The notes beneath the pieces are model-generated. The model was not told the origin of the DNA and searched no databases. It worked only from the letters and a program-made list of their open reading frames with translations. This document shows positions 34,425-41,570 of a stretch of DNA of 64,000 nt, in pieces. The position numbers and the translations under genes were made by a program. Positions within the stretch are counted from its first letter, which is position 1; each line of letters begins with the position of its first letter. The stretch spans positions 1 to 64,000 of the forward strand of contig JBAIYS010000009.1 in assembly GCA_036763105.1 (NCBI GenBank), given 5' to 3'. The DNA is from Peptococcaceae bacterium 1198_IL3148. GTDB lineage: Bacteria; Bacillota; Desulfotomaculia; Desulfotomaculales; Desulfohalotomaculaceae.

Positions 34425-35007
34425 CTTTTTTCGCCTCCCAAGGGTCCGTTAAACCCAATTCCACCCGCACATAACCTCTGGGGTAAGCTGGGCCACCGTA
34501 ACCTATTTCCGACCAAATGATGGGATGGGAGTAATAGGCATCCACAATAATTGATAATAGTTTTTTAAATAACTCCTTGGGTGGACAAAGGCTCCAGTCG
34601 GTTATTTGTGGTACCTGTCCCTGCTGCAACATCTCCAACATATTCAACTGGGCTTGGGTATCTGCCTCGGCAAAGGGTAGCTGATACAAATCTTGGGCTA
34701 ACAAATCCAACGCCTTTAAACCATGAAGAATTAAGTCCCGCTCCTTGGGACTGCCAACCTTCCTTTGGCTCTCCCCGGTTTTTGCGCTCAATTTGCTATC
34801 TAAGTGATGCACTATGTAAGCCAACACTTGATCACGATCATCATAGATTAGGTGACTAGCAATAATTTTAACGGTGCGGACCTCTGCTTCGTTCAGTGCA
34901 CCGGGAGTGGGAAAGGGCGCCAACCGTTGAGTAACAATTTTTTTAGTATGGTCATCCCACTCATCGGCCAAGTTCATCACATCATAATTAGTGTAATGAC
35001 TGGGCAA
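34414..35007 (-). CDS. Gluconate 2-dehydrogenase subunit 3-like protein
   Basis: 197-residue soluble protein of the gluconate 2-dehydrogenase subunit 3 family (LNEAEVRTVKIIASHLIYDDRDQVLAYIV and GGPAYPRGYVRVELGLTDPWE are recognisable). In known enzymes this subunit escorts the FAD subunit. The start is a TTG with GGAGG 8 bp upstream; a GTG three codons earlier leaves no spacing. It overlaps the GMC gene by 11 bp. No cytochrome subunit is present. Confidence 0.82.
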   Translation of the reverse strand: MPSHYTNYDVMNLADEWDDHTKKIVTQRLAPFPTPGALNEAEVRTVKIIASHLIYDDRDQVLAYIVHHLDSKLSAKTGESQRKVGSPKERDLILHGLKALDLLAQDLYQLPFAEADTQAQLNMLEMLQQGQVPQITDWSLCPPKELFKKLLSIIVDAYYSHPIIWSEIGYGGPAYPRGYVRVELGLTDPWEAKKDGQ

Positions 35008-35009
35008 TG

Positions 35010-35402
35010 TTACCACCTCCAGTATAAGGCCAGCAATCCCAAAACGCCCATTGCCGATACCATTAACGGCAGAGTTACCGGCGGTCCCACCAGAAAGTTT
35101 TGCATTCGATAACCATCCACCCGTTCCCCTACCCCTTCAAAATGATAGCCAAAGCCCACTAAGCCACTGACCACGTCCAACACTAAAATAACTGCTAAAA
35201 TTGGTTGCAGCCAACCGATATTAAAAAGCGCCATCATGATGGCCAACACACCGGTTACCGGGGCGCCAATTACCGGTCCCCACATGGCCCAATGTCTAAA
35301 ATTTTGCCGATAATGAAATAAAGTAACTTGAACCGAAACCACCAATAATAGCACCCCGGTAAACATTAAAATTATTCTGGCTAGCGACCAACCCTCCCAC
35401 AT
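35010..35402 (-). CDS. Small membrane protein, 4 helices (possible anchor of the GMC complex)
   Basis: 130 residues with about four membrane helices (IILMFTGVLLLVVSVQVT, ITG-type second, AVILVLDVVSGLVGFGYHF, VTLPLMVSAMGVLGLLAL). It matches no family I can name with confidence. Start ATG with AGGGGGG 6 bp upstream. It is first in the operon, 2 bp before the subunit-3 gene. A role as membrane anchor and quinone link for the dehydrogenase is inferred from position. It has His residues (FHYRQNFRHW) that could bind haem. Confidence 0.7.
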   Translation of the reverse strand: MWEGWSLARIILMFTGVLLLVVSVQVTLFHYRQNFRHWAMWGPVIGAPVTGVLAIMMALFNIGWLQPILAVILVLDVVSGLVGFGYHFEGVGERVDGYRMQNFLVGPPVTLPLMVSAMGVLGLLALYWRW

Positions 35403-35494
35403 GGCAATCCCCCCTAAAATCTGATAGTTTAGTATTACCAAAAGTTCTGTAAATTCTGCAGATTGTTAGTGAAATTTAGCCAAAATGATAGAGA

Positions 35495-35537
35495 AACATT
35501 AACGCCCTGCAGTTCAGTTCTGCAGGGCGTTAATGTT
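35495..35537 (-). terminator. Strong hairpin overlapping the response-regulator stop codon
   Basis: Perfect 17-bp inverted repeat (AACATTAACGCCCTGCA with TGCAGGGCGTTAATGTT) around a 9-base loop. It includes the stop codon of the minus-strand gene. The U-tract is weak. Confidence 0.65.
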
Positions 35538-35904
35538 AGGCAATCCGTTCAGTTAATATTCTGTTAACCAGTTGATAGATATCTTCTATGGAAAAGGGTT
35601 TGGTAACAAAGTGTTTTATGCTTTGCTTGACGGTTTGCTGTATTTCATTCTCACCATAACCAGTCATCATAATTGCTGGAATATTGGGATGAATTTTCTG
35701 AATCGCTTCCCAGGTTTGAAAGCCATCCAGGCCCGGCATTCTATAATCTAATAAAATAACATCTGGACATCGCTCCATTACCTTAGCAATTGCTTCCGAG
35801 CCGTTGGTGGCTGTTTCCACCTCATAACCTTTGTCAGTAAAAATCATTTCAACCAACTGACGAATACCAGCATTGTCATCAACCACTAACATATATGCCA
35901 CCAA
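35536..35904 (-). CDS. Single-domain response regulator (CheY/Spo0F-like)
   Basis: 122 residues: a receiver domain alone. Acidic pocket Asp9/Asp10 (LVVDDN), phospho-acceptor Asp53 (ILLDYRMPGLDG), switch Thr (MMTGYGE) and Lys in VTKPF. It lacks an output domain, so it passes phosphate or binds a partner, as Spo0F and CheY do. No kinase gene is near. Start TTG with AAGGAG 7 bp upstream. Confidence 0.92.
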   Translation of the reverse strand: MVAYMLVVDDNAGIRQLVEMIFTDKGYEVETATNGSEAIAKVMERCPDVILLDYRMPGLDGFQTWEAIQKIHPNIPAIMMTGYGENEIQQTVKQSIKHFVTKPFSIEDIYQLVNRILTERIA

Positions 35905-36005
35905 ATAACATCTCCTTACCCAATACTTAAAACAAAGACGTTTGTATTAAATATTTACCACTTTTCAACCAATTATAAATGTTATTTGTATATAACGTCA
36001 ATCAT

Positions 36006-36713
36006 TTATTCACCAAAGCCCTTTATTCTTAATTTTTTTATATCTTCAACCGTTACTGTACCGTCCGAATTAACCGAAATCAGCCCTTCTTTCTTTAATT
36101 GAGTAATGGCGTTGGTGGTTGAAACCCGATGGGCACCGGCAAGGGAGGCCAATTCCTGTTGGGTAACACTGAGATTATTGGTGGCAGCTTTTACCCCTGC
36201 ATTTTCAGCCAACAGACAGTAAAGCAAGCGTGCCACCTTTTCCACAGTGGTACGGAATGCTAAGTCTTCTATTTGGGTAGCCATAATTCTAGACTTAATG
36301 CCCATAGATTTTAGCATAATATGGGCTACACCCGGTCGGGAAACCATATCCCAATAGTTCCTTTGGTTAATTATTGTGGCTTCAGTAAATTCCATCGCCA
36401 CAGCATCATACAAAATCGGCTGTTTGTGAAAAAAAGCTTCCTCGCCCACAAAACCCCCTGGGGTAACGTAAATGACTGGTTTCTCCACACCCTCGGGGCT
36501 TAACAGGGTATAACGAACCGTTCCCTGATGAATAAAAAACATATTTTCCCCCCTGCTTCCAATTTGTAGCATTACAGCCCCTTTGACAAACTGTTTTTTA
36601 TCCCCAATTTGTTTTATAAAATCAATATCTTCATTATTTAATAAGGTGCCCCCTAAAAATTGCGATTTTAACCAAGGTGATGTAGAAAGATAATCATTTC
36701 TATTATAAACCAT
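36006..36713 (-). CDS. Crp/Fnr-family regulator, proposed activator of the ASST/Etf regulon
   Basis: 235 residues. The N-terminal cyclic-nucleotide-binding-like beta-roll covers about 30-130 (GSRGENMFFIHQGTVRYTL, PGGFVGEEAFF). A long dimerisation helix follows, then a winged helix (VTQQELASLAGAHRVSTTNAITQLKKEGLI). There are no N-terminal cysteines, so it is not an Fe-S FNR; the layout is closer to CprK-type effector-binding regulators. The recognition helix lacks the E..SR residues of FNR. Six promoters nearby hold TGTAGY-N4-RCTACA, one of them 250 bp upstream of this gene. Start ATG with GAGGGGTG; an upstream GTG would add three codons. Confidence 0.9.
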   Translation of the reverse strand: MVYNRNDYLSTSPWLKSQFLGGTLLNNEDIDFIKQIGDKKQFVKGAVMLQIGSRGENMFFIHQGTVRYTLLSPEGVEKPVIYVTPGGFVGEEAFFHKQPILYDAVAMEFTEATIINQRNYWDMVSRPGVAHIMLKSMGIKSRIMATQIEDLAFRTTVEKVARLLYCLLAENAGVKAATNNLSVTQQELASLAGAHRVSTTNAITQLKKEGLISVNSDGTVTVEDIKKLRIKGFGE

Positions 36714-36800
36714 ATAAAACACCCCTCTAACATGTCATAGTTATTTGTACTTAATATTACATTGTTTCCTAACTTTGTGCAAACAATCATGGTTATTGCA

Positions 36801-36831
36801 AAAGCCAGCTTCAAATTTCCGAAACTGGCTT
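36801..36831 (-). terminator. Terminator-like hairpin in the Crp/Fnr gene leader
   Basis: AAAGCCAG and CTGGCTTT enclose a 16-base loop, followed by TTTTG on the minus strand. It would end a short transcript from the promoter at 36934-36977 about 90 bp before the regulator gene, or attenuate it. Confidence 0.5.
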
Positions 36832-36930
36832 TGCTGGTATCCATTGTGATGTAATTGCCTAATTATTTATTATTGGTGGCCGTTTGTAATCGTGGTAACA
36901 TTCACGTCCATACCCACAATTTATTTATCA
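36832..36930 (-). other. Possible short regulated transcript with a 13-codon frame
   Basis: Between a predicted site-controlled promoter (start near 36927) and the hairpin at 36801 lies a possible short RNA. A 13-codon frame (MDVNVTTITNGHQ; about 36868-36909) is present without a strong ribosome site. It may be a small RNA, a leader peptide, or simply the 5' UTR of the regulator gene. Confidence 0.25.
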
Positions 36931-36933
36931 TTA

Positions 36934-36977
36934 ATTTTATCATAGTATTGCTGTTTTGAATTGTAGTATGGACTACA
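36934..36977 (-). promoter_or_regulatory. Regulon site and promoter 1: upstream of the Crp/Fnr gene
   Basis: TGTAGT-atgg-ACTACA (36962-36977) is a perfect 16-bp inverted repeat. On the minus strand TAAAAT (36934-36939) follows 22 bp downstream, so the site would be centred about 41-42 bp before the start. This places the regulator under its own control, or drives the short transcript noted above. Confidence 0.7.
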
Positions 36978-37044
36978 TTCTGTAATATATTTTCATCGCG
37001 CTATAAACAATTTTATAGCCAATTATCTTTTTAGTAGATTGCAG

Positions 37045-37086
37045 AAAAAATAACCGAGGGCTTATCCTATCCCTCGGTTATTTTTT
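37045..37086. terminator. Terminator after lpd
   Basis: AATAACCGAGGG and CCCTCGGTTATT with A/T tracts on both sides: strong bidirectional terminator ending the GcvH-Grx-ASST1-Lpd operon. Confidence 0.85.
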
Positions 37087-37116
37087 CTAACTTTAGCCTC
37101 GACTGTTCCGCATCCA

Positions 37117-38493
37117 TTAACCGTGGATGCTTAATCCATGTACGTTTTCGGCCGCTTCCATGATGGCTTCTGCCAAGGTGGGGTGAGCGTGAATGGTGGT
37201 GGCCAAGTCGTTAGCGGTCATGCCCTTTTTCACTGCCAGGGTGGCTTCGGCAATTAAATCTGAAGCATGGGGGCCAATGATATGCACCCCTAGCACCACA
37301 TCGGTTTCTTTGTGGGCAATGATTTTTACCATCCCTTCGGCTGCGCCCATACTCAGCGCTTTGCCGTTGGCCATAAAGTTAAATTTGCCCACTCTCACTG
37401 GAATGGCTTTATCTTTGGCTATTTGCTCGGTAATACCTACCGAAGCCAGCTCAGGGTTGGTGAAAATACAACTGGGTACCGCATGGTATTCCATTTTACT
37501 TTCTTTGCCCATAATATTTTCGGCAGCCACAATACCATGGCTAGAAGCAACGTGAGCCAATTGATATTTATTTACTACGTCGCCAATGGCGTAAATGCCT
37601 TTAACATTGGTTTCCATTTTATCGTTAACCACAATTTCTCCTCTGGCACCAAATTCAATACCAATTTCCTCCAAACCTAAGCCTTTGGTATTCAGTTGAC
37701 GACCAATGGAGATCAGTGCTTTTTCAGCAACAATGGTTTCACCGTTATCCAACAGGGCTTCAATGCCGGTGTCCGTTGTCTTAACTTCTTTAATACCCAC
37801 TTTAGTTTTAATGGTGATATTTTTCTTTTTAAAGGTCATTTGCAACCGACGGGAAATATCTTTATCCAGCATTGGTAAAATGTTGGGGGCCATCTCCACC
37901 ATGGTGATTTCGGTGCCCATACTATTATATATATGAGCAAACTCACAACCAATGACACCGGCACCGATAATCAATAAACTTTTGGGCGGCTCGGTTAAAT
38001 TTAGGGCCTCTTCACTGGTAATGACGCTAGTGCCGTTGTACCCTAGGGCTGAGATTAAAGCAGGGCTGGAGCCGGTGGCAATAACAATGTTGTCACAGTT
38101 TAGGGCTGTGGTTTCACCATTGGCAGTCACCACCACTTGGTTAGCAGATTTAACTTGGGCTGTGCCGCTAATAAAATCAATTTTGTTTTTCTTAATTAAA
38201 AACTCAATGCCGGTAACTAATTTATTAACCACTTCATCTTTTCTAGCCTGTACCCGCTCAAAATTTACTGTGGGTTCACCCACTGCAATGCCAAACTCAG
38301 CGGCATCCCGGACAGCCGCCAGCTTTTCCACCGCAGCAATCAACGATTTAGTTGGTATGCAACCTCTATTTAAGCAGGTGCCCCCCAATCTATCTTTTTC
38401 CACTAACGCCACTTTAGCACCCAGTTGGGCCATTCTAATGGCGGCTACATATCCACCGGGGCCACCGCCGATTACCACTGCATGGTAAGTCAT
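37117..38493 (-). CDS. lpdA: Dihydrolipoyl dehydrogenase
   Basis: FAD disulfide oxidoreductase of 458 residues that re-oxidises dihydrolipoyl groups with NAD+. FAD site VVIGGGPGGYVAAIRMAQLGA, redox-active Cys40/Cys45 (GGTCLNRGCIPTK), NAD site LLIIGAGVIGCEFAHIYNSMG, and the C-terminal catalytic HAHPTLAEAIMEAAE. Last gene of an operon that begins with a lipoyl H-protein (40947), so that carrier is its likely partner. No E1/E2 or glycine-decarboxylase genes are nearby. A hairpin lies between ASST1 and this gene, which may lower its expression. ATG with GGGAGAGG. Confidence 0.95.
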   Translation of the reverse strand: MTYHAVVIGGGPGGYVAAIRMAQLGAKVALVEKDRLGGTCLNRGCIPTKSLIAAVEKLAAVRDAAEFGIAVGEPTVNFERVQARKDEVVNKLVTGIEFLIKKNKIDFISGTAQVKSANQVVVTANGETTALNCDNIVIATGSSPALISALGYNGTSVITSEEALNLTEPPKSLLIIGAGVIGCEFAHIYNSMGTEITMVEMAPNILPMLDKDISRRLQMTFKKKNITIKTKVGIKEVKTTDTGIEALLDNGETIVAEKALISIGRQLNTKGLGLEEIGIEFGARGEIVVNDKMETNVKGIYAIGDVVNKYQLAHVASSHGIVAAENIMGKESKMEYHAVPSCIFTNPELASVGITEQIAKDKAIPVRVGKFNFMANGKALSMGAAEGMVKIIAHKETDVVLGVHIIGPHASDLIAEATLAVKKGMTANDLATTIHAHPTLAEAIMEAAENVHGLSIHG

Positions 38494-38535
38494 TTTTACC
38501 TCTCCCTTACTATAGTGTTATCGTCTATTAATATA

Positions 38536-38554
38536 GGGGGCTTAATTAGCCCCC
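38536..38554 (-). terminator. Intra-operon hairpin between ASST1 and lpd
   Basis: GGGGGCT and AGCCCCC around a 5-base loop, with a modest T-rich tail (minus strand). Likely a partial terminator or mRNA stabiliser. Confidence 0.5.
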
Positions 38555-38563
38555 CAATTATGT

Positions 38564-40015
38564 CTATGCCTCGTCAGCACATTCCACTTCATCACCGGCA
38601 GCAACGCACAGGGCGGTATCTCCTTGGTATGGACGGGTGCCAGCAACGGTGGTTTCTTTTTTGCGTTCCGATGATGCCCCAGGCATACGGAATTTATTGA
38701 CATCAACCGGTTCAATGGCAACTTCCTTTGGACGTTCCACCTGGGGTACCCAGTCGTAAGGTGCCCGATAAGCGCGGTAAATCATGTTGGTATGCATTTC
38801 CTTACCCCAATATGGACTGATGTATTCCCAAACAATTTCATGGTCCGCTGTCACTTCAATCAGTCTACCACCACTGCCTTCGGTGATCAAGGTGTTGCCG
38901 TTAGGCAATCTTTGGGTGCCACTGATAAATGGGCTGTAGAAGCGATAGGCATCCACCGGCATGGTAAAACCAGCTTCCGCCGGGGTGTATTGCCAAACAA
39001 TTTTTAAAGTGGTGGGGTCTATTTCTAACACCCGGGAGTAATCCCGCTTGGCGTTCATTCTACCGGTGGGTGAACTGGGATTAGGCACACCATAACCGGC
39101 CCAACCGCCGTTGTCAAAGATCAAAATGTTCCCTTCACCGGGCAAACCTTTAGGAATCATATGCACATGGTGCTGACCAATGATCCACCCTAATTTTATC
39201 AATGCTTCATCTTGATCGTAGTATGGACCAACTTTCCAAACAATTTTACCGGTATGCTTGTCAATAATGGCCATAATATTGCTTTCCCGAGCATCCCAAA
39301 TGATGTTGTCTGGATGAAAACGCTCATCACCGGCATCGTACCACTTGTTGGGACCGAGGACCGACATGGAGTTGATGTGCATCCAGTCACCCATGCCGCC
39401 ACCGGCAGGGCGCATGTTGGGGTCACGGAATAGTAGGTTTTTAGCAGCTTCATCAAAACCCAACTCATCGAAGTGCTCGTTACAGTTCCACTCCCAGACA
39501 ATATTGCCTTCCCAGTCCACTTCTAGAATGGTATCATCTAATAACACTTTGTCAGAAATTTTATGATTGAAAACATTCCGGTGGCATAAAATTAACGTGT
39601 TACCACCATCAACCTCGGGGTCCATCCCAGGTACATAGTAACCCACTGGGTTACCTTCCCGTTGGTAGTCGTGGTGTTGTCTGGCCATCCATTGGGGTTC
39701 CTCCCCTGGGTCTTCAATAAATTCATTTTGATCAAACTTCCAAACGATGTTACCATCCCAGTCCACCTGTACCAGGTCTGTTTGGTCTTGCATACCGAAA
39801 GCATTGTTGCGTTCCCCCAGGTGGCCAAAAACGTAACCACCAGGTAGCAATTTGTTGGGAAAACCGTGCAGACCCTTCCAAACATTAACTTCGGCACCGT
39901 TCATATCAATTAATACCGCGCCCTCTTCCTTTGCTTGGAAAATGGTATAACCACTCCAGCATTTTTCCGGTTTATAAATAGTAACCCCTGTGGGATAAAT
40001 ACTTGGATAAGACAT
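38564..40015 (-). CDS. Cytosolic arylsulfotransferase-like beta-propeller protein 1 (ASST1)
   Basis: 483 residues of the arylsulfotransferase (ASST) family, with no signal peptide, unlike the periplasmic E. coli enzyme. Repeated blades end in DxxGxIVW-type strands (VDWDGNIVWKFD, VDWEGNIVWEWN, KHTGKIVWKVG, TLKIVWQYT, DHEIVWEYI), a six-bladed propeller. Conserved His/Arg motifs are ARQHHDYQREGNPVGYY, GDWMHINSM, WDARESN and IGQHHVHMIPKG. Known ASSTs move a sulfuryl group between phenols through a His; the reaction here is not known. The variable acidic Cys-containing tail differs from ASST2. Start ATG chosen with AAGGAGG 8 bp upstream. An ACAAAACGTTTTGT palindrome (40037-40050) precedes it. Confidence 0.85.
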   Translation of the reverse strand: MSYPSIYPTGVTIYKPEKCWSGYTIFQAKEEGAVLIDMNGAEVNVWKGLHGFPNKLLPGGYVFGHLGERNNAFGMQDQTDLVQVDWDGNIVWKFDQNEFIEDPGEEPQWMARQHHDYQREGNPVGYYVPGMDPEVDGGNTLILCHRNVFNHKISDKVLLDDTILEVDWEGNIVWEWNCNEHFDELGFDEAAKNLLFRDPNMRPAGGGMGDWMHINSMSVLGPNKWYDAGDERFHPDNIIWDARESNIMAIIDKHTGKIVWKVGPYYDQDEALIKLGWIIGQHHVHMIPKGLPGEGNILIFDNGGWAGYGVPNPSSPTGRMNAKRDYSRVLEIDPTTLKIVWQYTPAEAGFTMPVDAYRFYSPFISGTQRLPNGNTLITEGSGGRLIEVTADHEIVWEYISPYWGKEMHTNMIYRAYRAPYDWVPQVERPKEVAIEPVDVNKFRMPGASSERKKETTVAGTRPYQGDTALCVAAGDEVECADEA

Positions 40016-40096
40016 TAACAAATCCTCCTTTTGGTAACAAAACGTTTTGTAGTACTAATTTGTTAAAGCTTTTAAAGTGCTTGGTTTAATTATGTT

Positions 40097-40921
40097 TTAT
40101 TTTTCGATGTCTGTCATCACTTGGGCTGCTCTGGCTTTGGTGCGGTAGGTAAACAGCGCCGGTGGTTCAATTTTAAAGCGATCGTCTTTGGCAGCTTTTA
40201 CATCAAAGGCCTTCAGCAGATAAGGGTTCTTTTTGCTGCCGGTTGCTTCTTCAATTTGTTTGGCAGCAGCACCCACTTCATCTGGAGTTAAGTAACTAAC
40301 TTCGCCGTTGCTGCGTTCAATTGGAGCGATGGTGGTTTGAAATTTATACTCTGGGAACTTAGTTACCAATTCCATACTCTTAGTTAAGTCCGTTGGATCC
40401 ACTTCCACACCTAAAATCTCGCTGTAAAGCTCCTTGGGTCCCAACACATTCATAATCACCACGTCAGCTAAAGCTTCATCTAATACTTGTTGCAAAATGG
40501 CACTATTGCGGCCATCGGTTTCTACTTGTAGTTTAAAGTTGTTAGCCTTTAGCTCCCGCAGTACAGTTAGGAATTCTTCAGCATATTCTGGGTTACCGCC
40601 AGAAACGTGAATACCGTTTACCCACTCTTTGTGCAAAGTACCCACAGTGAAAAATCCGTCTAATTTGGTACCGGCATAGGCGAAAGCAATGGTGGCGGCA
40701 ATGCTTTGACGAATTTCATCACCTTCAACTAAAATGGGAAATTCTACCCCATCGGGGCCACGAAAAATAGCCTTCCGATTGTTTTTATAGAATTGTTGAA
40801 ATTCCTCTTTACCGTCAGCTTTCATATCATATTCAACATATTCAATACCACGGGATTTTAAATAGTCTTTAAGGATTTTACAACGGGTACAACCAGTGGC
40901 TGAGTAAACAATATGGCTCAT
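40097..40921 (-). CDS. Glutaredoxin fused to a cysteine-less radical-SAM-like domain
   Basis: 274 residues. The first ~80 form a glutaredoxin-like thioredoxin fold with C11-T-R-C14 (SATGCTRCKILKDYL). The following ~190 residues resemble the later part of an NrdG/activase-type radical SAM barrel (VSGGNPEYAEEFLTVLRELK, then LQVETDGRNS, ADVVIMNVLGPKELY), but no CX3CX2C cluster motif exists, so radical chemistry is not expected. It may reduce a disulfide or persulfide of a partner such as the lipoyl protein encoded 25 bp upstream, or the ASST-like protein downstream (inference). ATG with GAGAGGAG. Confidence 0.8.
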   Translation of the reverse strand: MSHIVYSATGCTRCKILKDYLKSRGIEYVEYDMKADGKEEFQQFYKNNRKAIFRGPDGVEFPILVEGDEIRQSIAATIAFAYAGTKLDGFFTVGTLHKEWVNGIHVSGGNPEYAEEFLTVLRELKANNFKLQVETDGRNSAILQQVLDEALADVVIMNVLGPKELYSEILGVEVDPTDLTKSMELVTKFPEYKFQTTIAPIERSNGEVSYLTPDEVGAAAKQIEEATGSKKNPYLLKAFDVKAAKDDRFKIEPPALFTYRTKARAAQVMTDIEK

Positions 40922-40946
40922 AATATAATCTCCTCTCTATATTAAC

Positions 40947-41351
40947 CTAGTCTTCTTGAATAAAACTGATATAACCGTCCTTAGTTAACAATGTTTCCAC
41001 TTCGCTGATATCGTTGGGCTTAATTACAATCAGCCACCCGGCTTGATAGGGATCATTGTTCACCAGTTCCGGTGAATCTTCCAGTTCACCATTTACCGAC
41101 ACAATTTCACCACTTACAGGCATATATAAAGCAGAAGTTGTTTTTGCTGATTCTGCCTGACCAAACTCTTCCCCTTTATCAAAGGTGACGCCCTCTTCTG
41201 GCAGTTCAATGAAGATTATGTCCCCTAGATTATCTTGGGCAAAGTCTGTAATGCCAACAATAACGGTGTCCCCTTCAACCTTAGCCCAGGTATGCTCTTC
41301 GAAGTAACGAATTTCATCATCAAATTTCAGTTCAGCTATTGGCTTAGTCAT
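40947..41351 (-). CDS. Lipoyl carrier protein, GcvH-like
   Basis: 134 residues of the glycine-cleavage H-protein family. The lipoyl-lysine site is ESAKTTSALYMPVSGEIV (Lys70), and HTWAKVEGDTVIVGITDFAQ is the N-terminal family signature. No glycine decarboxylase (GcvP) or aminomethyltransferase (GcvT) gene is present, so it probably carries another group or only electrons/thiols, as LbpA-type proteins do in other systems. The dedicated Lpd lies in the same operon. First gene of the operon, with a regulon site upstream. ATG at 41351 with TGAGG 6 bp upstream. Confidence 0.9.
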   Translation of the reverse strand: MTKPIAELKFDDEIRYFEEHTWAKVEGDTVIVGITDFAQDNLGDIIFIELPEEGVTFDKGEEFGQAESAKTTSALYMPVSGEIVSVNGELEDSPELVNNDPYQAGWLIVIKPNDISEVETLLTKDGYISFIQED

Positions 41352-41429
41352 AATTAACCTCAATCCTTTCTTTCGGTTATACCCAAAGTTCTTGGGAAAG
41401 TTTTCACAGTACTTATTGTGTTTAGATTA

Positions 41430-41467
41430 TCACAACAAACTGGCTGTTTTCAGTAACACAGACTACA
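41430..41467 (-). promoter_or_regulatory. Regulon site and promoter 2: upstream of the H-protein operon
   Basis: Minus strand TGTAGT-ctgt-GTTACT (41452-41467): one perfect arm, one weak arm. A GATAAT/TAATCT -10-like stretch lies 20-22 bp downstream, the same geometry as the other sites. Weakest member of the set. Confidence 0.5.
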
Positions 41468-41516
41468 TCTCAAGTTAGATTCTTTAAAGTCTTATATGTC
41501 GTTATGTACGAAAGAA

Positions 41517-41553
41517 AAAAGGAGAACTGCAATAATAATACAGTTCTCCTTTT
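41517..41553. terminator. Terminator after the FAD oxidase
   Basis: AAAAGGAGAACTG and CAGTTCTCCTTTT enclose an 11-base loop: strong, bidirectional. It separates the Etf operon from the H-protein operon. Confidence 0.85.
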
Positions 41554-41570
41554 TAATCTTAATTATTCAA

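Noticed and set aside
36006-36713. Oxygen-sensing FNR
   Set aside because: Only one cysteine is present, and it lies in the dimerisation region, so no Fe-S cluster of the FNR type can form.
37117-41351. Glycine cleavage system or a 2-oxoacid dehydrogenase complex
   Set aside because: Only the lipoyl carrier and Lpd are present; no P- or T-protein and no E1 or E2 gene is nearby.
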